The notes beneath the pieces are model-generated. The model saw only the letters and a program-made list of their open reading frames with translations. It was not told the DNA's origin and did no database searches. From positions 24,983,068 to 25,047,067 of the forward strand of contig NC_090952.1 in NCBI RefSeq assembly GCF_040807025.1: a stretch of DNA of 64,000 nt, given 5' to 3'. Position 1 is the first letter of the stretch; the number at the start of each line of letters is the position of its first letter. The position numbers were made by a program, and so were the translations under genes. Shown here in pieces: positions 11,911 through 25,724 of the stretch. Source of the stretch: Struthio camelus (taxonomy: Eukaryota > Chordata > Aves > Struthioniformes > Struthionidae).

Positions 11911-14900
11911 CATGACTTCTTGGAAGCTAAGCAACTTACCATTCAGTCTGTTGATATGGATTGCTCTGGGGCAATTTAGCTTCCTAAATTGGAACATCCA
12001 AGCCATCAAAAACTAATGTGTCCAGATGCTATAGAGAGCCTTACTTTGGAGTTATACATAAAACCTGGGAGTCAGCTGACAGTTAACAGAACATACTGAT
12101 TTTTTTTTTGTTTGTAACTGGATGCACAAAGAGGTTGAAGTTCTCTTTCCAGTTAACATGAGTCAAAAGCTGCCGTAAAAGCTGCTGTAACATCTCCTGA
12201 TGTTACAGTTAAAAGCTGAATTTCTTTTTCTACATTGAAAATGTTGTTTGAATTTCTTTAGAAGTACAAAACCCAAACCCCTTGCTTGAAAGATTAAAGT
12301 CAATCATTTGATTTAAAGGTAAAACAAAAATGTAGCATTGGTATGATAGTAAAAATCTGAGTTGACTGATCCCATGTAATCCACTTCTAATACTCTTTCA
12401 GAAAGCTTAACCTTTGAGTTCTTTATTTCTTGCACTCCTGATGGTAACTTACACACTTCTAACATTGCCAGTATGTAGTCTGAGTTTATGGTAATTATAC
12501 AAAACAGTATTGAATGGGAAAAAGAACACGTTTTGAGTTTTTCCAGTCTTCTAGGTTGGTGCCAAATATTTTTTTCAGTTGTACTGTAGATTGTTTACAT
12601 GTGAAGTGCCTGTGTAATTGATAACTCTTAACAGTCTTAAACATTTTTGCAATTTCTTTGTTTAAAATAGATACAATGGGAATTTTTAAATATTTTAATA
12701 GTTTTTTGTAAAGTCAGTTTGTGAAGATTTAAATAATACTTCACTCTTTTGATGTTGGATGTTTTAAGTTTGCACAATTTAATTGGTTATTTTATTGTCT
12801 AATGATTAGAAAATACTGTAAATACATTTTATTTATGATATTTAATTTGATACGTAATCACTTTTGTTTTAATGTATTGTTGGACAAAAAAGGTTGTCTG
12901 CTTTCCTTTGTTTGGGACAAACAGTGACGTACATGGTGAGTAAGACGTAAGGATTAGCGATGCAGACAAAGTAATTTAGGACATTTTTGATAAAACTGCC
13001 AAAATCTCAGGTTTATGCTATGACTTTCAGAATTTTATGTAATATTGTTCCTGATCTCACATTACATTTTTACAACAGGTATATCCATAATTTAGTTGAA
13101 AAATATCAGTGTTAGGTGTTTATTTTTAGCGTTTACAGGGTTTACTGTAGAACTTACAAAAGTGAGTGGCATAGCACACAAATCGATTTGTACAAATGTC
13201 ACTGTGCTGAGACATTAGACTTTTCTGGACAAATGTGGAAAAAAGAAATTCCCACAGTGGTAGTTGTTTGAAACTTCCGGGTATATATACTCGTTTGCTT
13301 CTGCACAACTTCTCAGTGTTTTGAGAACGTTCTGTAACCATATGCAATTGAGTTCCTCTCCAAAAAAGTTGCAAGTCATTTAGTAATTTTAGTAATAAGT
13401 CTGTTTGCATTAGTTGTTCTTCATAAATAGGTAGCTCAAAAAAAAAAAAGAAGAAGAGGGGAGGGGTGGGGGAAGATCTTAGGTTCCGACTGTGTCACTG
13501 ATTTTTCTGGTTTAAGCTGTTAATTTAGATTAAGGGATATGTTTGCCAAGTGTGTAACAAAATTTAATTCTGTTCTTGCCAATTGATCCAGAAACCATTT
13601 GATAAAATTCATAAAAGAATGAGGGAGGGGTATCACTTACTCCTTATTTCAGTTATAATAGTCTTTAGTTTTTTCTCTCAACTTCTGATATTAAACTTCC
13701 AGTTAAAAGATTTTTAAAATAGTGTAACTTTAAAAAAATGCAGTAAAACAGACTGATTCGTGTGTAGTAATTAAAATACACTATTGTTCATATAGTGTAT
13801 TCTCAAAGTGCGACTCACTGAAAAGTTAGTTAAAACTTAATCTGCAAAGTCATCATTATAAATTGTTGGTTACATAAATATTTGCTTAAGGAAACTGGAT
13901 TGCCTTGACTTTGAAACATGCTCGTTTGTTTATTGCTAATTGTTTTTTCAAATCATTCACATAAAATAGAGCTATAAGTTTTAAAAATGAGTATCTTTCA
14001 CTAAAGGCAGTATCAGAAGTCTTGCTAAGACTAAAATGAGTAAGCTTAAAGTAATTCACTAAGCTAGATTCTTCTTGGTGTCTCTGCCGCACTTGTAGAA
14101 CGTAACCATTTTTAGAATGGTTTGTTGTCTTTCGGTTCCTTGCTACGATACTTGACTACAAAAACAACAAAAAGTGCTCTATTTTAGTGTGGTAGCCACA
14201 GACTTGCGAACTGTAAAGAAATTAAATTTTTACCTAGATTATAAAGACTAGAACAGATTTACACTACTATTTCATTGTCATATTTTTAATGTGTTCTGGT
14301 CTTGAAGTAACGCTTTATTTTTTCCAATTAGAGCCAAATTCATTCTTGATAGCTTGCTGACTACAGTGATTTTTTTTTCATTTATTGATTATTTTTCATT
14401 TCTTGGAAAAAAAAAATAATTATATGTCAGGGGCATTATAGTTATCATCACGATGTAAACGCTAAGAATTCTCTTGTATGCCAGCTGCTTACTGATTTTT
14501 CTTTTTTTAAACTTATCCCATTATTTCCTAAATAACTTGAAAATTACCAATGAAGTACTCATTTTGAATTATATCTTTTAAATTGAAAATGACTAAAACA
14601 ACTTTTTTTTTTTTTTTTAAGGCGTTCTGGTGTTCTTCCAGGCAAACTTGCTAGAAGCAGTCATGCTTTGCCATTTTTTGGAAATTATGGCACTCTTCAT
14701 GCTTTCCAGCAGACATCATGGGAAAAGGATAATCATGATTCATACAGGATTTCCTTTCTAGCATTGCAAAGATAAAGGCCTTCCAGTATTCACAGGAGCA
14801 GTTTGAGGAGCGGTCCAGCATGTCTGGATGATTCTTTACTCATCTTTCCTTAGCTGCTTTCACAAAAGCTCTAAAGCCATGCTACAATTAGCAAACAACT

Positions 14901-17900
14901 GCAAAAGAGATACTAAAAAAGCTGGTGCAGCACTCACTTTTAAAATGGCCAGTGGAAATACTTGCTGTCTTCCCTATATGAGAATTCGCCTACTGTCCCC
15001 TCTCCCTTTCCATTTGATCCCAGCATCTCTTTCTTTCGTTTTCTCTTTGTTCACAGATCCTGTAATTTCACTTTGTTTGTTACTGTATACTCCTCTGCCC
15101 ACTCCCTCTTTACTTTTTGTAAGAGAATATTGCTCCAGTGGCAATAGTGAACTACTGTGATCCCAAAATCCCTGCTCCCAACATTTGGTACATTTGAGAT
15201 AACCTTTTTCTATTTTGTTTAGCATATAAAGTGATTACTTAATATTTGGCACAGCTGATGGGGGTTTTTAAAGCGTTTATCAGAGGTCTGCCAAATTTCT
15301 ATTGGGGTCATTTGAGGTTTTTACTTTTGACTTGAAGAAAGGACAACTTTAAAAGCTTTAGGAAAATTCATTAAACTTTCCTAATAAATATAAGAGTTAC
15401 TAGGGTGCTTTTGTTATTGTGAATGCTATACAAAGTTAATGCAATAATGCAATAGGAAACTGTAAATTACGGAGTGAATCAGCTTATTGACAGAGGGCTT
15501 CTGGCCTTATGTGGTTTTTTTTTCCTATTTCTTATGTCGCTGGATGTTTGAATGGCTGCACTATGTCACACGTGAATGATCTTTCCTTTAAGCAATAACG
15601 TCCCAGATATTGTGAGATCTTAAAGTAGTGGCATTAAAATGTTTGTTTTAGAGTTTGGTGACTTCACATGCAGTATCTCAGAAATGCTTCTCAGCCATTA
15701 TATTATATAGCTAATTCTGTGTGCTAGTTGGGGTATTGCAGAGGATCCAGGAAACCCAATTATACCCCTATAGCTGAAGATCTTCAAAAATACAACTGAG
15801 AATGAAAGTATCATAAAACGTAGAGGAATACATCTGAAGCAGTAAATAAACTTAACTGTGACATGAATAATCATAAATTCTGGGTAAAATCCTAGCTCCA
15901 CTGAAATCAGTGTAAGTTTTGCTGTTGACTTCAGTAAAGATTTCGCTCTCCTAATTTATAGAAAACCGAAGCTGCAGACCATGGCCAATGTGGTTTGCTT
16001 AAGCTTGTTTGACTTGAGCAAAGCTTTAGTTTAGAAATTCTTGGCAGTAGTGTTTTGCAGGGACTGTTGTAAGCTAACATAACTCTAAAAGAAATGACTA
16101 AAATCAGTGATCTCTGGTAAATCAAAGGCAGCTATAAAACATTACATTGATCTGTTTATTTAAAAATATTCTCATGTGCTATAAAAAATATTAAGATGGT
16201 AGGAAAAATTACTCCGAAGCACAGTGTTCATACTCTGGAAAGCTATGTAGCCTCAGTGAAAGTGCAGGTGTGAGGACTACTATCAGGTTTTTTTGTTGCT
16301 CTGAAAACGTTCTTATTTCAAATATATTGTGATTTAGCAGCAGTATTTTCAGATTATTGACATAAAGCTGTGGCCAAATTTAAACCAAAATTGAAAAGAC
16401 CTGGGTTGTTTTCCACTAACCAAATTTGCACGTTTCTTCTCAATAACGAAGAAGAGAGCAAAGCTTCGGCATTACTTCCTTTTTCTAGTTTCTTAAATAC
16501 TTGTGCAAAAGGTAGCTCTTGTATACAATAGGGCTGCTGTCTTCCTGACTGAGAATAAATCTGTGTACCAATGCAGAGATAAGCACATTAATAATGTACC
16601 AAAGCTTAGTCCACTGATGGGCAAAAAAATCAGTCAACCTTAACTTAAACCAGTGTATTTTTCACTCTCTGAATTGTGGATTTCATCTTAAAGCACTTAA
16701 AGCAGTAGTTTTTGCAGCATTTTTAGCACTTCCTCTAGATAGGAGATGATTTTGTATTGGTAAACCAAATTTATTGTTTTCCTCACTAAGTCAGGGCAGT
16801 AGATGTGTTTCCGTTGAGAAGTACATCATGCTAAACAGTGACCTTTACATTCTTCAAAAAACAAACCAACCAAACAGAAATCATTGGTGAAATACTTCAT
16901 GTTTACAGATGACCCTTTTGAATTAAAAAACAAACAAACAAACAAACCATGATCTGCAATTGGAAAGGAGGAGGAGAGGGCGCTCCTTGTCCGAGGAGAA
17001 GGCACTCTCTGATTTCATAGTGAATAACTTTACAATGAAGGGACTTTAGGAAAGAATTAGTAGAGAAAGGAATACGTGATTTCAAACTACTGTACCTTAA
17101 GGAAAGCAGGCCAGTTGCTGGAGGATCCTTAGTACTCAGAGCTGTCTGCACAAGTTACGGTCATGAGAGTCCTCGTGAGGCAAGGAGCCCCGGAGCGTGT
17201 GTCAGGGCTCGCCTGCGTGGTCCCTGTGCGACGTCTCAAGGGAACGTCCTTCCGCCTAGTAGGCTGCAGAATTCTTTTAAAAAAAAAAAATCTTTGGAAT
17301 CTAAACAAACACACTAAGAAAAGCAATAATATTTTTTAAGAGTAATAGATAAGTAGGCATTTGCCAATGTTTAACTTCCACCAGCAAATCCTGGTGTAGT
17401 GGGCTGGAGAGAAAGCTTACTCTAGGAGCTAGAGAACGTCACTGACTGAAAATCTGCACCATGCCTCTAACAGATTAGCGTATGTTGTCCTGTCAAAAAA
17501 GAGAACAAAAACAGTAATAGGGTTTTCCACCTGGACAACATACTGTGGCATGTACAAATGGAGGAAAATGCAAACTGCCATTTTTTTTAATCAGGAATTT
17601 TATGGCACGATCTTATGGAAACATAAATATGAAAGTAAAATCTATTCTTCTCCTGGAAAGAAAAAAAAATCCTGTTGATTTTGACTGTTAAAATAGAGAG
17701 GATTTCTGATCAACTTAATATCAATTTAAACTTGCCCCTGTACTGGGGTAGTTCTGACTCATTCAGCTTTGTTTTGTTTGTCTTAAATATTTCACATAGT
17801 ACAATTCCGACAGTATATTACTTAAAATTGTGATTATATGTTGTATTTGTTCCATGGTTGTTTTAGACCTACTTTTTCTGGAAAATGTGGGAGGCAAAGG

Positions 17901-18066
17901 GGATTGCTATAAGTCTACCTAATCAATTTCTATGGAAGGAAAAAAAGTTGTAAAAATGATGATATCAGGCATTTTCAGTTCAAATATTTTATAGACAACT
18001 ACATTTTTAAAGGAGTACATTTTAAATGTCTTCTATATATGCTTCAGAATCCTGATCTTTTTAAAT

Positions 18067-18085
18067 AAAAAAAAAAAAAAAAAAA
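18067..18085. repeat. A19 homopolymer preceded by AATAAA
   Basis: A run of 19 adenines whose first bases overlap an AATAAA. It resembles a retroposed poly(A) tail, but no recognisable retrocopy or target-site duplication is obvious to its left. It may be a simple A-run in the 3'UTR. Confidence 0.8.
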
Positions 18086-18131
18086 GCCTTTCATGACTCC
18101 TTTAGTCTGTTAGCAATTTGGAGAAGAATTG

Positions 18132-18155
18132 GATATTGGAGAAGATATTGGAGAA
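18132..18155. repeat. 12-bp tandem duplication
   Basis: Two perfect tandem copies of GATATTGGAGAA, with a related GGAGAAGAATT just upstream. Confidence 0.85.
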
Positions 18156-18352
18156 GAATAGTGTGAACTAACAATAAAATAAATCCTTTTTAGAAACTTT
18201 CCATTGACTTCAGTGAAACCAGAATTTCCCATAATTTTTTTAACTGAGCTACAGCATGAAATAAAAATAAGTCACTTATAATGAATTCTTGGCACTAACA
18301 AGGATTTCTGCAGTTATTTCAAAATTGTGTGAAATAAGGCAAACTTGACATT

Positions 18353-18382
18353 TCCCCCTCTCCCCCCCTCCCCCCCCCCCCC
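18353..18382. repeat. C-rich tract
   Basis: Nearly pure cytosine tract with a few T interruptions, including a run of 13 C at its end, inside otherwise AT-rich sequence. Confidence 0.9.
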
Positions 18383-18612
18383 GGCAAAACTATTCTAATT
18401 TTATTGAAGCAGATTGTGAAATAGCTACTCTTTGGAAATAAGTCTGAAAACACTTTTTAGTTTTGCTTTGTTTTTAAATTGGAGTGAACTAGGGAAATCG
18501 TTCCAGAATTTGTTTAGGATTTGGTTGCGCTGTTGCTGGCATGGAAACTTCCATTGTTCAGTGTTGTTAATCTTTCTGGAGCATGTGCAAGATTGGGCTT
18601 TGCATATGCAAA

Positions 18613-18640
18613 TGTTAACAGAGTTCTGTTAACAGAGTTC
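18613..18640. repeat. 14-bp tandem duplication
   Basis: Two perfect tandem copies of TGTTAACAGAGTTC, followed by a partial third (TGTT). Confidence 0.9.
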
Positions 18641-20065
18641 TGTTTACTGAATCTGTGTGTTACGGGAAACGTTACTGCAACTGTGGGAATTCCTGGGTTG
18701 CAACTGTTAATGTCAGTTCCACCAATAGTTGATGCAGCTGTTTGCAGTGTCCATGAAGGGCATGTGTAGGCACTGCAAAAAGGTTATGAGGTGTATTATG
18801 AAGGGAATAATGTGAATACTTTTTACTGTTGTATAATGTGTAGAACAAGGAAAACGTAATTGCTTTACAATTCTCACTCAGTTGGTATTCAGTTATTTTA
18901 TTTTGTAACTCGTGATTATAAAACTCAGAAAACGCAATGTATCCAAATGATCAATGTGTATATGTGTGCAAGACATGACAGAAATGGTTCTGAGGCACAG
19001 CTGGAGAGTGATCATTTAATAAGATTATTAAATTGTATATATACTTATGACATCTATTTGATAGTGCATTTTAGTTCATTTTGCATTTCATGTTCTTGTA
19101 AAGTGTATTTTCCATACTTCTGAGGATTGTCTACCTGTACAATACTGTTATCTTAAGTCTTTTTTCAGGACTTCCATTATTGCTGGAGCTTCCAACATGT
19201 ATATGTTTCTTTTGAAAAAATGTTCCTACTATTATTTTTTGTAAATAGTTTTTTGTATTGAATTTGCATGGATAAAACCCACATTTCCAAAACCAGTGTA
19301 CATACTCTCTGTATAAAATACAAACCGTTTCATACCTTTAACGTAGTCAAGTTATTCAATTTGATCTTTTTTCAGTTTCTCCATAGTTGTGGTAAAACAA
19401 GTTAATGAGAACTTGTTGTATGTTCTTTCAAATGTCTTTGCTGGCGTTTTGAGGGATAAGTGACCTGCCTAATTACATATCAGGAATTATGTTCTCTTAC
19501 TGTGACAAAAAAAAAGAAATGTTAACTGTTATTCCGGGAAAATATAGGACACTTTTCTGTGTGGAGTGTATTAAGTCTTCTGTTTGACCAACAGACAAGT
19601 CAGTGTTGAGAATACGTGAGGACAAAGGTGCCTTCACTTGTAGCAGGGTCTTTATTCATTTGCACGCTTTCCTGTCTTACCTACAGGAGAACCACCCGAT
19701 GTCTTTCAGCCAATGTGTTTGGAACAATACCTTTTTCTGAATCTTGCTAATGCTCTCTTAGGAGTGTAGTTTCATTATAAGCTTAATCCAGTATGAAAAC
19801 TTCTACTGATAGAGCTGATCTGCTTCCCTTTCATTCCCTGGGTTGGATCTAGTGATAGTAATGATCACATTTTGCATTGTTTAGTGTCATTAAATGCTAA
19901 ATCGGGTCTTAGGGAAACAAAGCTGCCATTTTTTTGGCACAAGCTGCAGTTTGAGCAGATTACACAAACGTAGGTTAAAATACAGGATGTATTGACTTCT
20001 TTTAATCTAAATGTCATTGTTTACTTCAGCATCTTCTGCAGAACTATAAAGACCTGAATACTGAA

Positions 20066-20071
20066 AATAAA
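20066..20071 (+). terminator. Candidate distal polyadenylation signal of LRCH2
   Basis: AATAAA followed within 30 bases by tctcttttgcacagttgc, a T-rich downstream element. Chosen because AT-rich UTR-like sequence runs up to it. No transcript evidence; the proximal candidates could equally be used. Confidence 0.35.
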
Positions 20072-20090
20072 AGATTCTCTTTTGCACAGT

Positions 20091-23000
20091 TGCTTTTTCC
20101 CTGTGAGGCTGCACCTGCACCTACCTAGCAGTCCTTTTTTTTCTAATGAAGCACAATTTGAGACTTTACAAAACAGAAATTGAAGAACAGCATTGCAAAG
20201 AAAGTGAGTAACGTCCCTTGAAGAAGGCCTCTAAATAGTTGGAACATTTTTGTAGTTAGAGCTGGAAGTTTTGTGGTTTAGATATTCTGTGAATCTGTTG
20301 TTCAGTTCCTAGTCTAAAGAAAGCTTTCCTCTTATGAAAAGGTTTTTGGGGGTCTACAAATGGAATGGTACCATGTCATGCTTCTTGTGGGGACTGTACT
20401 CCATGACCCATGAGATCCCCATTGGTCCTTGGTCACCTTCCTGGGAAGGTCACTGTTGGATAATGGAAATGTTATAAGCAAAAGGTCTGTAACTTCCTTT
20501 GTAGAGACATTTGGAGAGAAATTGAGAATCCTTTTAAGTTTTGCAGTGTTTTTTTTTTTTTTTTTGTGTTAAGGCTGGCAGATTTGATCAGGGTAGCACA
20601 AATGAGTATGTTCCTTTGTGTTTGTACTATCAACTGCTGATAATTTGGTTAAGCAAGGTCCTTGTCTGAGCTGTATCCTCACCTGTTAAAAGTTTTGTAA
20701 CATGGCAAACTTCATCTGTTAACAAAGAGTAGATAGCTTACAAAACTTCTGCCTTGGTAAAGGCATCTGCGGCGGGGAGACTGCATAGGTTCCAGCAAGA
20801 TTTGAGGATGGCTAACAGTGAATACATTTTATAGATCTTTATTACAATACTTCCTCCACCCAGTGACACTGCAGGAGTAGTCTTTAGTTTTTACAGGACT
20901 TGCTGAGTGCGATTCCATTTTTTCGCGTCACACGGAGCGTGTTCCACTTGCATTTCCTTCGTCAAAGATGGTGAACTGCTGCAATACAGAACTCTTGCTT
21001 TCTGTTCAAGGTTGAAATCTCCTGTGTTTCCTACTGTAGTCCGTCAGGTACCTACGATGCACATTCTCATTCCCATGCTGTGTCTGCTTTTACATTCTTC
21101 GCTGTCCAGCTTGCAGAACAAGTGTATGTCTCAGTATTTCCACCTGCTCTTTTGCATTAGTTAAGATGCATTGCCATGCCTTTAGCCTTTTAATTATCCT
21201 TGACAATTAAGATATATCTACACCAGTGATGGATATGGCTATAGTGGCCCAGAGTAGCTATGCTGTTCTGATACTCTTTAGTTTGTTAAAATTGTATGAA
21301 GGTTGAAATATCAAAGTATTTTTCAACTCTTTCCCCATCGTTTCACATAATCCTCATATTTGTGATACTATATTTAAACTTATATTAATCAAATACTCTG
21401 GCTGAATAAACTGGCTAAAAGTATCACCCAAATGGCTGTTAGAACCCCTCAAGGAATATTTTCAAAAGCTTATAAGATGCTTAATATTGCCATGACTTGA
21501 GCACAGTAAACCTATTTACAAAATGTGTACATAATTATTTCTATTTAATTAGTTATGCCTCATGCTAGTTATGGAAATCTCATACTAATAATGTCCTAAT
21601 TATATAGCCAAAGAGTAGATTATAATATTAATATCTAGTTCTAGCAGTCGTAGCACTGCCTTCAGGACTGCATAACGTGTAACTCTGCACAATAGCTTAT
21701 AGCTAATAGTCAGGGCAGTATAAGAAGAATTAGAACATGTTAACTTTTTTGGAATTCACAGGTGATTGTTAAATCTTTAACTTTGTATCATCTTAACATA
21801 GTTTTCATTATAGTGCGGAAGTGGAACAACTAGACTGTATGTGGAACTTCTGTAGTTTTTTAGCTAATATTTAAATGTGACACATTTGAATATTTGTATT
21901 TTTCAGCAACTCAATAAACATCTATCTTTAGAGTATTAAAATGTGGCTTTATTATAATTATTTCAGTGTCAGAAAGACTTGATAAAAGTGTACATATATG
22001 TATTGTATGTGCGCACACGCACACAGATAGTGTGATCTTTAGATCAATATTCTCAAGTTGGAGAAGTGATACATGATTTACCCAGATCCAGTAAAACCAT
22101 GTGTTGTGCCTATATTCCGTTAGCTGATCCTGTAGGGCCTTTACTTGCACTATCCAGTTCGGTTGCGTTTCCCATGATAAAGAATCACCTCTACTCCTAG
22201 CGCCCTTGGAAAAGGAATACCTGAGTCCTTAACGAGGAACGCACCCGTAGCACAGCATGTTGTCGCCACCGCTCCAGCACGCAGCTATGAAAGCTCCCAC
22301 TGGCAGAGGCCCATCTGTGACTGCAGCAGTCCACCGCTTTTTGCATCTGCCTTTCCCTCCTACTTGCATAGAGCCATGTTAAATTTCCCAACTTTCCAAC
22401 GTCTCAGAGTTTAGTTTTTTGTAATGTGTCTACTGATATTTTTGCGCTCCAATGATGTAGTGTTTTATTTATTTCACAGTTTACATGAGTCAGAAATACT
22501 GATCCCTTAACAAATTAACATTTACACTTAAGAAGAATTTGGCATTCTGTATAAGCAGGTATGAATTTATAAGCTGATGACACATTGTTCATTTCAATCA
22601 CTTGCTCTTGTGATGCGTGATTTGGTCTCCAGAAGCTCTTTTTCTTCTCCTGTAATCGAAAGGGAAAGGAAAACAAAAAAGAAAAAAAAGTAAAGCAACA
22701 GCAAACAATATACTTTCTGGTATAAGCTTCCAAATGCATGAACTTCTCAAAAATATCAGATGAGATAAGGCATCCTTCGTTCCATGCGTTCTCCAGCTCC
22801 TAAGAAATTCAAGCAAAAGGGAGAGGGATTGTCTGAAATTTACAGCAATAACATTTAGATATGGGTAAGTGATACTGAATTTAGTAACAAATACAATTTA
22901 CTCTGAAGCTTGCCTCCACTGCTAATCAGCAGGTGATGTGTCTAGCTTGCATTGTTCCATTATGTACTGAAATGATAAGGTCATTCTGTACTTTCCCCAG

Positions 23001-24860
23001 TAAGACATTTACACAATGGTGAAATTGAGATGCTTCTGTGATAACTTTGTGATTTTGGCTCAAGCAACATAAACTTTTCTTTCCTAGGAATATCAACTAG
23101 AAGTTGATTATGTTATTTCTGGTGAAACGGTATGGTGCTTTTGTATACTGTAATATGCCAATAAGCTATCTAGTGTTGTTAATGTTTTGCAGGCCAGTAT
23201 TCTCTCTGCAGTTCTGATTAGACAGAAATAAGAATTGAGACCCTTTGACCAATGGCCTGTCCACATGTATCCTCCTTTGTCTAATAGCAGATATTTAGTC
23301 CTTCAGCATTAGTTTTCTAGCTTTAAAAACCCAGAGGAAAAACAGATCCTGTTCCCAGTGTTGATTTGTACCTGCAGCCTCATTGTTAGAAGGCAACAGG
23401 CTCTGCACTCAGGCTCACCTGCAGGACCTGCCAGAGCTGTCTCTCCATCAGGCTGCTTGGGTCATTTTGGACCTTCCTTTCAAAACATAGGCTTCCCACG
23501 GCACTGTGAAAGTTGCAGCTTGGCTGGCAGTGCCGTTGTAGTTAAAAGCATAAACGGAGATGCGAAGCAGGAAGAAGTAACAATGGGAAAGAATATGTTG
23601 GGGTCATGGGGGCTGCCAATCTGTTGCAGGTGATGAGAAGAATATTCAGTTCAGATGGGGGAGTTAGAGCTCTCCAACCACGTGGGTCCTTCTTGGTTTA
23701 GTCTAGTTAAATTTTTCAGGTTCTTTCAGGATCAGGATGATGGAGACATAACTGTTATCAGAACAGAGAACAGGCAAAAGAGAGGTTAATAGCAACGCTG
23801 GCAAACTTTCTTCCTCCTGTCTTGGCAAACTATGGTTTGCAAAAGAGGTGGTGGACAGAATTGCTTTTCTTGGATGTCCCCACATCACCCCTGATTAGGC
23901 CTCATTTGTTACTCAATACTCTTGCCCTTGTGCGTGCAGTCCCACGCTTGCCTGTTTGCTGATCACCATAATACCGCCTCTTCGTGGCGTTATCAGGCTT
24001 TTTTTGTGTGTTTGGGGGCTTCAAAACTCTTTGCCAGTTTTAGTTTTCGCTGGCTTCTTAGAAAAAGCCGTAGCATACAGGCTGAGTTTGACCTGTGCTC
24101 CTTCTGCTAACCTTTAACGTTTTGCACAAAGTTCTGTCGTTGTGACTCTAGTAGTGCTGGTACTGTTTAATATAGAAAATGAAATGACAAACCTTGTTGT
24201 ATTTAGGAGAAAGGTACTTCATTCTTTCAGGACTCGTGTCTCAAAAGTAGGATTTCGTTTCACTTAACTAGATCATCGGGCCTTGTAGATACTGACAAAG
24301 CAAAGAAAATGAAACTCACTTGTAATTAAAAGCAATCTCAGACTGCCACAGCGTGTTTTGAAAGTATCTATGAAACACAACAGCCTCTGGCTGCTCCCCC
24401 ACGTACAGATGGAGAAAGAAACCTTTCCCTATCTGTTTTTTCTCACTTGGACATTTACACAAACCAGGAAAACCTTATGCGCAGAATGTTAAATTTAGTT
24501 TTTCTGAACTGGAAATTTTTTAACCTAAACTTATTGTCTTTTTTAAAAGCAGCGACAAACTGCTGTCAAATTGACTTGTTATGCTAAACATGAAAAGTGC
24601 TAAAAATACACAGATATTTTTAATTTTCTCATGGGCCACATCTGTTTGGTAACATTTATAAGGAATGCAGGCCCATCAGTGCACAAAAGCTTAGCTGCAC
24701 ATGAAACAACTGCAAAGCAATCCATAGAAACATGATAATCAAAAAAAAAAAGTTAGTCTTCAATAACCTTTCCGGTGAGTTCAAATTCAATTCATAGTCT
24801 GTGTGTGAACACCAGGGAAGGATGAAGCTTGGCCATGAGACAGACTGGGGCCTGCTGCTT
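20091..24860. other. Intergenic, no gene recognised
   Basis: AT-rich sequence between the probable LRCH2 end and the CR1 cluster. Small open frames on both strands have no recognisable domain or start context. A further Pumilio-like TGTACATA and an AATAAA near 21908 would allow a still longer LRCH2 3'UTR, but nothing decides this. Confidence 0.6.
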
Positions 24861-25310
24861 GTAGAGCAGCGTTGCTGAAAAGGCGCTGGGTGGTCCTTGG
24901 GGAGCAGCAGCCGGACGTCAGCCACGCACATGTGCTGGCAGCCAAGAGCCACCAGCACCCTGGGCTGTATGAACAAGAGCACAGGATACCTCTGTCATCT
25001 TGATAACCTCCTCGTAGGCACGGGCAAGCTGCTATTAGGTCCCTCCCAAACGTTCTCCTCTCCAGGCTGAACCAGCTCTGCTCCCTCAGCCTCTCCTCCT
25101 AGGGGAAGTGCTTTCACCACAAGGGCAGTCAAGAAGTGGAACAGGCTGCCCAGAGAGGTTATGCAATCTCCATCTTTGGAGATTTTGAAGATCAGCTAGG
25201 ATACAGCCCTGGGCAACTTGATCTGATCTTGCAGCTGACCCTACTTTGCGCAGGAGGAGAATCAGATGAGGCCCCAGAGGCCCATCCCAACTTGAAGTCT
25301 CCTATAATCA
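24861..25310 (+). mobile_element. CR1 LINE fragment with inverted internal segment
   Basis: Three blocks resemble the CR1 non-LTR retrotransposon (end of the ORF2 region and 3' part), judged against my memory of the consensus. Block A (about 24861-24987, +) has gtgctggcagccaag...accctgggctgtat. Block B (about 25030-25104) is in the reverse sense: ctcctctccaggctgaacc and ctccctcagcctctcctcctag are antisense CR1. Block C (about 25107-25310, +) has gtggaacaggctgcccagag and ccctgggcaacttgatct and runs to the 3' tail. A, B, C are in consensus order but B is flipped. The element is degenerate and has no intact frame. Confidence 0.8.
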
Positions 25311-25724
25311 CTTCTGAGCTCGGGTGCTGCTTGCAAAGCGTGAACCTGCTCAGTTATTGTTATGCAAGTCTCTTCCTGTGCTCTGATCTCCAAGAGTACA
25401 GAACATTCTGCCATTTGTCATTTTTCTGCTTGTTTATCCAAAAATGCCCTTACGTGAAGCTGCTAAAATTATTGCTTGTTGGAAACTTGCATTAAGAAAA
25501 ACAAACAAAGGGGAACAAACATGCATTTAAAAATATGCATCTTGATAGGGGTAAAGGTAGCCTAAAGGGGTTTCAGTTCTCCATCACCTTCCATTAGTGC
25601 TGCCTAGTGTGTGTGTCACTACAATTTCAGCAGCCCACACACCCTCCTCCAATTAGATGAGCCTGGCACCCGCCTTCTCTGTAACGTTTGCCTCAACAAA
25701 GTCCACGTGATTTAGGACTAAAAC

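Larger units (their letters stand above)
11911..20090 (+). other. LRCH2: Probable long LRCH2 3'UTR
   Basis: About 8.2 kb after the stop with no supportable coding sequence and uniform AT-rich texture with many T-runs. A good polyadenylation signal AATAAA at 20066-20071 is followed by a T-rich stretch. Earlier candidates exist (ATTAAA near 12292, AATAAA near 15384, 16554 and 18172), so alternative, shorter ends are possible. Three Pumilio-type sites (TGTANATA) cluster at 19034-19304, and another is at 12817. The extent is inferred from base composition and signals, not shown by transcripts. Confidence 0.45.

Noticed and set aside
18067..18085. A19 run as the tail of a processed pseudogene
   Set aside because: No recognisable gene-derived sequence or flanking duplication was found upstream; it is treated as a simple repeat.
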